Source: Streptomyces sp. NBC_00572 (lineage in GTDB: Bacteria; Actinomycetota; Actinomycetes; Streptomycetales; Streptomycetaceae). Taken from it: DNA of 64,000 bases. The DNA lies in contig NZ_JAPENX010000001.1 in NCBI RefSeq assembly GCF_026341815.1, forward strand, positions 4,712,001-4,776,000, read 5' to 3'. Below are positions 34,547-44,986 of this stretch, in pieces (the stretch's first letter is position 1; the number at the start of each line of letters is the position of its first letter). The position numbers and the translations under genes were made by a program. Under the pieces are notes generated by a model. The model worked only from the letters and a program-made list of their open reading frames with translations. It had not been told where the DNA came from and made no database searches.

Positions 34547-35096
34547 CGGCCTGGGGCCGGCCGTACTCGGCGTTCCAGGCCTCGACCGTGTCGGCCGCCC
34601 GGTCGAAGGCCTCGACACGGGAGAGGAAGTCGGCGTTGTGGTCGGTGAGCAGCGCCAGCTGCTCACCACCCTGCCGGCCGAGCACCAGGGCCTGGCCCTG
34701 GACGGTACGGGGGAGCCCCAGCCAGCGCACCGGCTGCTGCACGGTCCGTACGTGGGTCACCTTCGCCCACGGCACGGTGACGGTCGAGAAGAAGGCCACG
34801 CGCCGGATCCCGGCGCGGCTCACCCAGGTGCCCATACGGAGCATCCGCAGGGCGGCCAGGATGACCAACACGGCGATGGTCAGGGTGGCGGCCCCGCCGC
34901 TGAAGCCTCCCGCCGCGGCGATGATCACCGCGGCGAGGAGTACGAACGAGGCCAGCAGCAGCGCGAGCGCCGCCGCTCCGACCCGCCAGGACCCGGGCCG
35001 GTACGGACGACGCCACTGGTCGTGGTCGTCGAACGGCAGGGCGACGTGGTCGGTCGTGTCAAAAGCACGGTCCGCCGTCAGAAAGGGCAGGGGCAC
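34536..35096 (-). CDS. Membrane protein with bacterial PH-like domain
   Basis: A 186-residue protein. Two membrane helices lie at about 40-85 (WRVGAAALALLLASFVLLAAV and GAATLTIAVLVILAALRML). A C-terminal domain follows with a WVSRAGIRRVAFFSTVTVPWAKVTHV pattern, typical of bacterial PH (DUF304/PH_2) domains that start with a beta-hairpin and a Trp-containing strand. The last 35 residues are charged. The stop end overlaps the convergent TPR-like gene by 11 bases. It probably sits in the membrane with the PH domain facing the cytoplasm. The role is unknown. Confidence 0.82.
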   Translation of the reverse strand: MPLPFLTADRAFDTTDHVALPFDDHDQWRRPYRPGSWRVGAAALALLLASFVLLAAVIIAAAGGFSGGAATLTIAVLVILAALRMLRMGTWVSRAGIRRVAFFSTVTVPWAKVTHVRTVQQPVRWLGLPRTVQGQALVLGRQGGEQLALLTDHNADFLSRVEAFDRAADTVEAWNAEYGRPQAATR

Positions 35097-35150
35097 GACA
35101 GGTCCTCACTCACAAGCACGCTCGAAGGGGCAGTGCCCGGTGAGGCTACC

Positions 35151-35390
35151 TCAGCGGTTGTCGGAGGCTTCGGACTGCTGCTGGCTCCGGGCGGAGTCGC
35201 CCGATTGCAGGGACGGCATCCCGAAGATCAGCGACCCCACGAGACCGGCCACGACCGTCAGCCCGATCAGGGTACGGCCCACGATCTGTGAGGCGCCGAG
35301 GCGCTCCCGGGGTGGCGGAGTGACGTTACTGCGGAATTGGTCGGCCTCCGCGACGAACGCGAACGGTACGGCCTCGTTCCGGCTGAACAT
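35151..35390 (-). CDS. Small single-pass membrane protein
   Basis: About 79 residues if read from ATG 35390 (MFSRNEAVPFAFVAEADQF). One membrane helix lies at about 44-64 (IGLTVVAGLVGSLIFG), followed by a Ser/Gln-rich tail. GAGGAG about ten bases upstream supports this start; an in-frame ATG at 35426 adds twelve residues without a ribosome site. It lies downstream of thyX in the divergent direction. No family recognised. Confidence 0.7.
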   Translation of the reverse strand: MFSRNEAVPFAFVAEADQFRSNVTPPPRERLGASQIVGRTLIGLTVVAGLVGSLIFGMPSLQSGDSARSQQQSEASDNR

Positions 35391-35545
35391 CAGGGCCACT
35401 CTCCTCGGGTTGTGTTCATGTGTCACAGGGAGAGACGACAGAACCGGGGTTTTGGTGCCCTATTTCACCAAAGCGGCCGAATCTCATCCTCCGGTAGGAC
35501 GTCGTTAGAGTGGGCGACTGCAACAGCCGATTGGAAGGACCGCTG

Positions 35546-36286
35546 GTGACCGACAGCCCCACCGAGAACGTGAAGATCGACTTCCGGAGCGACGTCACCG
35601 TTGATCTGGTCAAGAGCGCGGCGGCCGACTCCGACGTCCTCTGGGCGGCGCGGGTCTCCACGGCCGGCGAGCAGTCCCTCGAAGAGCTCCAGAAGGACCC
35701 GGAGCGCTCGAAGGGCCTCATCAACTACCTGATGCGCGACCGCCACGGCAGCCCCTTCGAGCACAACTCGATGACGTTCTTCATCAGCGCCCCGATCTTC
35801 GTGTTCCGAGAGTTCATGCGGCACCGTGTCGGCTGGTCGTACAACGAGGAATCGGGCCGCTACAGGGAGCTCCAGCCGGTCTTCTACGTCCCCGACGCCT
35901 CCCGCAAGCTCGTCCAGGAAGGCCGCCCCGGAAAGTACGTCTTCGTCGACGGCACCCAGGAGCAGCACGACCTGGTCAGCCGCACGATGGAGGACTCGTA
36001 CCGTCAGGCGTACGCCACCTACCAGGAGATGCTGGCCGCCGGCGTCGCCCGCGAGGTCGCCCGCTCGGTCCTCCCCGTCGGTCTCTTCTCCTCGATGTAC
36101 GCCACGTGCAACGCGCGCTCGCTGATGCACTTCCTCGGTCTGCGCACCCAGCACGAGCTCGCCGCGGTCCCGTCCTTCCCGCAGCGGGAGATCGAGATGG
36201 TCGGCGAGAAGATGGAAGAGCACTGGGCCCGGCTGATGCCGCTGACCCACGCGGCCTTCAACAAGAACGGCCGTGTGGCCCCATAG
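35546..36286 (+). CDS. thyX: FAD-dependent thymidylate synthase
   Basis: A 246-residue ThyX flavoenzyme that methylates dUMP to dTMP using methylene-tetrahydrofolate and NADPH. The ThyX signature RHR followed by seven residues and S is present (FREFMRHRVGWSYNEESGRY). The substrate-binding segment ARSVLPVGLFSSMYATCNARSL is also clear. GTG 35546 has GGAAGGA upstream; the ATG at 35510 would add 12 residues without a ribosome site. A candidate -10 TAGAGT lies at 35506-35511. It is terminated at 36366-36403. Confidence 0.97.
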   Translation: MTDSPTENVKIDFRSDVTVDLVKSAAADSDVLWAARVSTAGEQSLEELQKDPERSKGLINYLMRDRHGSPFEHNSMTFFISAPIFVFREFMRHRVGWSYNEESGRYRELQPVFYVPDASRKLVQEGRPGKYVFVDGTQEQHDLVSRTMEDSYRQAYATYQEMLAAGVAREVARSVLPVGLFSSMYATCNARSLMHFLGLRTQHELAAVPSFPQREIEMVGEKMEEHWARLMPLTHAAFNKNGRVAP

Positions 36287-36324
36287 AGCACAGATGTCCG
36301 AACACCCCGAGCGAAGTGTCCGTA

Positions 36325-36354
36325 TTGCGACGTTTCACGAAGTTCATCTAGGCT
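36325..36354 (+). promoter_or_regulatory. Candidate promoter between thyX and dapA
   Basis: TTGCGA at 36325-36330, an 18-base spacer, and TAGGCT at 36349-36354 resemble the main Streptomyces promoter pattern. The predicted transcript start (about 36361) lies just before the hairpin at 36366-36403, so a transcript from here would meet it at once. Confidence 0.5.
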
Positions 36355-36365
36355 GATCAAACGGA

Positions 36366-36403
36366 CCCGGCGCTGCCTGAACCCCCGAGCAGGCAGCGCC
36401 GGG
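36366..36403 (+). terminator. Terminator after thyX
   Basis: Fourteen bases at 36366-36379 pair exactly with 36390-36403 over a 10-base loop; CTCCCTTT follows. It can end the thyX transcript. It may also attenuate transcription from the promoter at 36325-36354 into dapA. Confidence 0.85.
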
Positions 36404-36451
36404 CTCCCTTTCTCCTGTCCCCCCAGGGGGACCCCCGGCGCTGAGCAGCGA

Positions 36452-36457
36452 GTAGCG
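36452..36457 (+). promoter_or_regulatory. Possible -10 element for leaderless dapA
   Basis: TAGCGT lies eight bases before the dapA ATG, and no Shine-Dalgarno is seen. No good -35 is visible at the expected distance. Confidence 0.3.
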
Positions 36458-36465
36458 TGTTACCC

Positions 36466-37365
36466 ATGGCTCCGATCTCCACTCCGCAGACCCCCTTCGG
36501 GCGGGTCCTCACCGCCATGGTCACGCCCTTCACGGCGGACGGCGCACTCGACCTCGACGGTGCCCAGCGACTGGCCACCCACCTGGTGGACGCAGGCAAC
36601 GACGGCCTCGTCATCAACGGGACCACCGGCGAGTCCCCCACCACCAGCGACGCGGAGAAATCGGAGCTGGTACGAGCGGTACTGGAGGCGGTCGGCGACC
36701 GCGCCCACATCGTGGCCGGCATCGGCACCAACGACACCCACCACTCCATCGAGCTGGCCCGCACCGCCGAGCGTGACGGCGCACACGGCCTGCTCGCCGT
36801 CACCCCGTACTACAACAAGCCCTCACAGGAGGGCCTGTACCGGCACTTCTCGGCCATCGCCGACGCCACCGAGCTCCCGGTGATGCTCTACGACATCCCC
36901 GGCCGCAGCGGCGTCCCGATCGACACCGAGACGCTCGTCCGGCTCGCCGAGCACCCGCGCGTCGTCGCCAACAAGGACGCCAAGGGCGACCTCGGCCGCG
37001 CCAGCTGGGCCATCGCCCGCTCCGGCCTCGCCTGGTACTCCGGCGACGACATGCTCAACCTGCCCCTGCTCTCCGTCGGCGCCTGCGGCTTCGTCTCCGT
37101 CGTGGGCCACGTCGTCACCCCGGAGCTCCGCGCCCTCCTCGACGCCCACCTGGGCGGCGAGGTCCAGAAGGCCACCGAGATCCACCAGAAGCTGCTCCCG
37201 GTCTACACCGGCATGTTCCGCACCCAGGGCGTCATGACGACCAAGGCCGCCCTCGCCCTCCAGGGCCTCCCGGCCGGCCCCCTGCGGCTGCCGCTCGTGG
37301 AGCTCTCCCCCCAGGAGACCGAGCAGCTCAAGGTCGACCTGGCCGCCGGCGGGGTAGAGCTCTGA
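36466..37365 (+). CDS. dapA: 4-hydroxy-tetrahydrodipicolinate synthase
   Basis: A 299-residue class I aldolase-type enzyme that condenses pyruvate with aspartate semialdehyde. Visible motifs are VLTAMVTPF, GTTGESPTT, the TPYYNKPSQEG active-site Tyr segment and the Schiff-base Lys170 in VANKDAKGD. Start ATG 36466 has no clear ribosome site and may be leaderless, with a TAGCGT -10 eight bases upstream. The GTG at 36457 is an alternative. Its product feeds DapB (33336). The gene is followed by RNase J without a strong terminator. Confidence 0.96.
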   Translation: MAPISTPQTPFGRVLTAMVTPFTADGALDLDGAQRLATHLVDAGNDGLVINGTTGESPTTSDAEKSELVRAVLEAVGDRAHIVAGIGTNDTHHSIELARTAERDGAHGLLAVTPYYNKPSQEGLYRHFSAIADATELPVMLYDIPGRSGVPIDTETLVRLAEHPRVVANKDAKGDLGRASWAIARSGLAWYSGDDMLNLPLLSVGACGFVSVVGHVVTPELRALLDAHLGGEVQKATEIHQKLLPVYTGMFRTQGVMTTKAALALQGLPAGPLRLPLVELSPQETEQLKVDLAAGGVEL

Positions 37366-37413
37366 CAACGGACTTCACAACTGAACACTGACAACAGCAA
37401 GTGCACGAATGTC

Positions 37414-37449
37414 ATGCGCGCCACGTGCCAAGGGGTACGTGGCGTGCGT
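37414..37449 (+). promoter_or_regulatory. 13-bp hairpin just upstream of the rnj ribosome site
   Basis: Bases 37414-37426 pair with 37437-37449 (two G-U pairs) with a 10-base loop. The GAGGAG site follows at 37453. The placement suits translational control or a ribonuclease site. Confidence 0.6.
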
Positions 37450-37464
37450 GGTGAGGAGAGTCTT

Positions 37465-39150
37465 TTGAGTCATCCGCATCCTGAACTCGGCGCCCCGCCG
37501 AAGCTGCCGAAGGGCGCCCTGCGCGTCATCCCGCTCGGCGGGCTCGGCGAAATCGGCCGGAACATGACGGTCTTCGAATTCGACGGCCGTCTGCTCATCG
37601 TCGACTGCGGCGTCCTCTTCCCCGAAGAGGAGCAGCCCGGCGTCGACCTGATCCTCCCGGACTTCAGCATCATCCGGGACCGCCTCGACGACATCGAAGG
37701 CATCGTGCTCACGCACGGCCACGAGGACCACATCGGTGCCGTCCCCTACCTGCTCCGGCTCAAGCCGGACATCCCGCTCATCGGCTCCAAGCTGACCCTC
37801 GCCCTGATCGAGGCCAAGCTCCAGGAGCACCGCATCCGCCCCTACACCCTTGAGGTGAAGGAGGGCGACCGGGAGGTGCTGGGTTCGTTCGACTGCGAGT
37901 TCATCGCGGTCAACCACTCCATCCCGGACGCGCTGGCGGTCGCCATCCGCACCCCCGCGGGCATGGCCGTCGCCACCGGCGACTTCAAGATGGACCAGCT
38001 CCCGCTGGACGGCCGCCTCACCGACCTGCACGCGTTCGCGCGGCTCAGCGAGGAGGGCATCGACCTCCTGCTGTCCGACTCGACGAACGCCGAGGTCCCG
38101 GGCTTCGTCCCGCCGGAGAAGGACATCTCCAACGTCCTGCGCACGGTCTTCGCGAACGCCCAGAAGCGCATCATCGTGGCCAGCTTCGCCAGCCACGTGC
38201 ACCGCATCCAGCAGATCCTCGACGCCGCCCACGAGTACGGCCGCAGGGTCGCCTTCGTCGGCCGCTCGATGGTCCGCAACATGGGCATCGCCCGTGACCT
38301 GGGCTACCTCCGGGTCCCGGCCGGCCTCGTCGTGGACGTGAAGACCCTCGACGACCTGCCGGACGACGAGGTCGTGCTGGTCTGCACGGGTTCCCAGGGC
38401 GAGCCGATGGCGGCCCTGTCCCGCATGGCGAACCGCGACCACCAGATCCGGATCGTCCCCGGTGACACCGTGATCCTGGCGTCGTCCCTGATCCCGGGCA
38501 ACGAGAACGCGGTCTACCGCGTGATCAACGGCCTGACCCGCTGGGGCGCGAACGTCGTCCACAAGGGCAACGCCAAGGTCCACGTCTCGGGCCACGCCTC
38601 GGCCGGCGAGCTGCTGTACTTCTACAACATCTGCCGCCCGAAGAACCTCATGCCGGTCCACGGCGAATGGCGCCACCTGCGCGCCAACGCCGAGCTCGGC
38701 GCGATGACGGGTATCCCCAAGGACCACATCGTCATCGCCGAGGACGGCGTCGTCGTCGACCTGGTGGACGGCCGCGCCCGGATCACCGGCAAGGTCCAGG
38801 CGGGTTACGTGTACGTCGACGGCCTCTCGGTCGGCGACGTCACCGAGGTCCACCTCAAGGACCGCCGCATCCTCGGCGAAGAGGGCATCATCTCGGTCTT
38901 CGTGGTGGTGGACTCCTCCACCGGCAAGATCGTCAGCGGGCCGAACATCCACGCCCGGGGCTCCGGCATCGAGGACTCGGCGTTCGACGCCGTACTCCCG
39001 AAGGTCGACCAGGCGCTGAACAAGTCGGCTCAGGACGGCGTGCTCGAACCCCACCAGCTCCAGCAGCTGATCCGCCGCACCGTCGGCAAGTGGGTCTCCG
39101 ACACCTACCGCCGCCGGCCGATGATCCTCCCGGTCGTCGTCGAGGTCTGA
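37465..39150 (+). CDS. rnj: Ribonuclease J
   Basis: A 561-residue metallo-beta-lactamase/beta-CASP ribonuclease with 5'-3' exo- and endonuclease activity. The catalytic metal motif is THGHEDHIG (His84, His86, Asp88, His89), with later motifs VNHSIPDALA, VATGDFKMD, SDSTNAEVPG, CTGSQGEP and SGHASAGELL. A rare TTG start at 37465 (MSHPHPELG) is chosen for GAGGAG at 37453-37458 and for homology of the following residues. An upstream in-frame ATG at 37414 lies in the hairpin. The enzyme works with PNPase and RNase E-type nucleases in RNA decay and rRNA maturation, and the rRNA operon is next. Confidence 0.95.
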   Translation: MSHPHPELGAPPKLPKGALRVIPLGGLGEIGRNMTVFEFDGRLLIVDCGVLFPEEEQPGVDLILPDFSIIRDRLDDIEGIVLTHGHEDHIGAVPYLLRLKPDIPLIGSKLTLALIEAKLQEHRIRPYTLEVKEGDREVLGSFDCEFIAVNHSIPDALAVAIRTPAGMAVATGDFKMDQLPLDGRLTDLHAFARLSEEGIDLLLSDSTNAEVPGFVPPEKDISNVLRTVFANAQKRIIVASFASHVHRIQQILDAAHEYGRRVAFVGRSMVRNMGIARDLGYLRVPAGLVVDVKTLDDLPDDEVVLVCTGSQGEPMAALSRMANRDHQIRIVPGDTVILASSLIPGNENAVYRVINGLTRWGANVVHKGNAKVHVSGHASAGELLYFYNICRPKNLMPVHGEWRHLRANAELGAMTGIPKDHIVIAEDGVVVDLVDGRARITGKVQAGYVYVDGLSVGDVTEVHLKDRRILGEEGIISVFVVVDSSTGKIVSGPNIHARGSGIEDSAFDAVLPKVDQALNKSAQDGVLEPHQLQQLIRRTVGKWVSDTYRRRPMILPVVVEV

Positions 39151-39172
39151 CGGGTCTGACCAGCGACGCACC

Positions 39173-39212
39173 GGAGCGGGGCCCCTCGATTTGCATCGGG
39201 GCGCCCCGCTCC
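39173..39212 (+). terminator. rnj terminator, overlapping the first rrn promoter
   Basis: Nine bases at 39173-39181 pair with 39204-39212, and CCCC at 39182-39185 pairs with 39198-39201. The -35 of the promoter at 39191 lies in the loop. Confidence 0.7.
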
Positions 39213-39220
39213 AGTACGTT
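39191..39220 (+). promoter_or_regulatory. rrn promoter, upstream copy
   Basis: TTGCAT at 39191-39196, 18-base spacer, TACGTT at 39215-39220. It is the first of at least three rrn promoters in this stretch. The assignment is by sequence only. Confidence 0.55.
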
Positions 39221-39303
39221 TACGGCTCCGCCAGAACGGGAAGCCCCGGCGCCGACGTGCGCCTGAACGCTTCTCCGGGAGGCGGGAAATCCGGCTCAGA
39301 TCT

Positions 39304-39323
39304 TCTGATAAAGTCGGAAACGC
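39304..39323 (+). promoter_or_regulatory. rrn promoter repeat copy 1
   Basis: TCTGATAAAGT then CGGAAACGC, the sequence that recurs in Streptomyces rRNA promoters. The -10 is TAAAGT at 39309-39314. It is repeated 84 bases downstream. Confidence 0.75.
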
Positions 39324-39387
39324 CGAAAGGCCCCCGGAGTGAAAACAAAAGGGACCGGAAAGCACCGAGGAAATCGGATCGGAAAGA

Positions 39388-39407
39388 TCTGATAGAGTCG
39401 GAAACGC
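39388..39407 (+). promoter_or_regulatory. rrn promoter repeat copy 2
   Basis: TCTGATAGAGT then CGGAAACGC. It differs from copy 1 by one base (A to G) in the -10, here TAGAGT at 39393-39398. Confidence 0.75.
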
Positions 39408-39469
39408 AAGAACGAAGGGAAGCCCGGAGGAAAGCCCGAGAGGGTGAGTACAAAGGAAGCGTCCGTTCC

Positions 39470-39484
39470 TTGAGAACTCAACAG
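39470..39484 (+). promoter_or_regulatory. boxA-like antitermination site in rrn leader
   Basis: TTGAGAACTCAACAG matches the actinobacterial leader boxA region bound by NusB/NusE. A related copy lies at 41453-41467 in the 16S-23S spacer. Confidence 0.65.
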
Positions 39485-39672
39485 CGTGCCAAAAATCAAC
39501 GCCAGATTAGTTGATACCCCGTCCATCTTCGGATGGCGAGGTTCCTTTGAAAGTCCTGCCCGCCCTTGTGGCGGGTAGGCAACATACACAGCGAGGACGC
39601 TGTGGACAGTCGGCCTTATTCCGGCCTGACTGTCCCGCTCAACGCGAGTGTCACCCGATTACGGGTAAACAT

Positions 39673-44608
<4,936 letters not shown>

Positions 44609-44610
44609 GT

Positions 44611-44628
44611 TGCTCGCGTCCACTGTGT
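44611..44628 (+). other. 23S processing stem, 3' strand
   Basis: Exact complement of 41462-41479. It lies two to three bases after the mature 23S 3' end. Confidence 0.85.
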
Positions 44629-44679
44629 TAGTTCTGAAGTAACGAACCGTGCCGATATCCAGTTGGTTAACTTCATAGA

Positions 44680-44798
44680 GTTTCGGTGGTCATAGCGTTA
44701 GGGAAACGCCCGGTTACATTCCGAACCCGGAAGCTAAGCCTTTCAGCGCCGATGGTACTGCAGGGGGGACCCTGTGGGAGAGTAGGACGCCGCCGAAC
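44680..44798 (+). rRNA. 5S ribosomal RNA
   Basis: A 119-nt 5S rRNA. The 5' GTTTCGGTGG pairs with the 3' CCGCCGAAC. The internal segments (CCCGGTTACATTCCGAACCCGG, split here, and the GGGAGAGTAGGACGCCGCC end) match actinobacterial 5S. It lies 71 bases after the 23S gene and four bases before a tRNA. Confidence 0.95.
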
Positions 44799-44802
44799 AC
44801 CC

Positions 44803-44878
44803 GCCCTTTTAGCTCAGTCGGTAGAGCGTCTCCATGGTAAGGAGAAGGTCAACGGTTCGATTCCGTTAAAGGGCTCCA
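44803..44878 (+). tRNA. tRNA-Thr (anticodon GGT), CCA encoded
   Basis: A complete cloverleaf: acceptor GCCCTTT/AAAGGGC, D arm GCTC/GAGC, anticodon stem TCTCC/GGAGA with loop ATGGTAA (anticodon GGT, codon ACC), T arm AACGG/CCGTT, then discriminator T and an encoded CCA. It starts four bases after the 5S gene, so it is co-transcribed as the last gene of the rrn operon. The acceptor, anticodon and T stems are A/T-richer than I would expect in Streptomyces. Confidence 0.93.
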
Positions 44879-44884
44879 AGTAAG

Positions 44885-44916
44885 AAGGCCCCCGCCTTAT
44901 GGCGGGGGCCTTTTTG
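44885..44916 (+). terminator. rrn operon terminator
   Basis: AAGGCCCCCGCC at 44885-44896 pairs with GGCGGGGGCCTT at 44901-44912 with a 4-base loop and a run of T. The clearest intrinsic terminator in the window. It ends the rrn-tRNA transcript. Confidence 0.95.
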
Positions 44917-44951
44917 CGTTCCCGTCGTTTCCCCTGGGCGGGCAGCTGTGG

Positions 44952-44979
44952 CCGGCGATCCCCTTTCGGGGATCGCCGG
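44952..44979 (-). terminator. Terminator after osaC
   Basis: Twelve bases at 44952-44963 pair exactly with 44968-44979 around TTTC. It lies just beyond the osaC stop, with no U run. Confidence 0.7.
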
Positions 44980-44986
44980 GACGTTG

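Larger units (their letters stand above)
39151..39672 (+). promoter_or_regulatory. rrn upstream region: promoters, antitermination boxes and leader
   Basis: This 522-nt stretch has no gene. It holds the rnj terminator, at least three rRNA promoters, a boxA-type site (39470-39484), and then the leader with a GGACAGTC-type hairpin at about 39603-39635 before the 16S gene. Confidence 0.85.
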
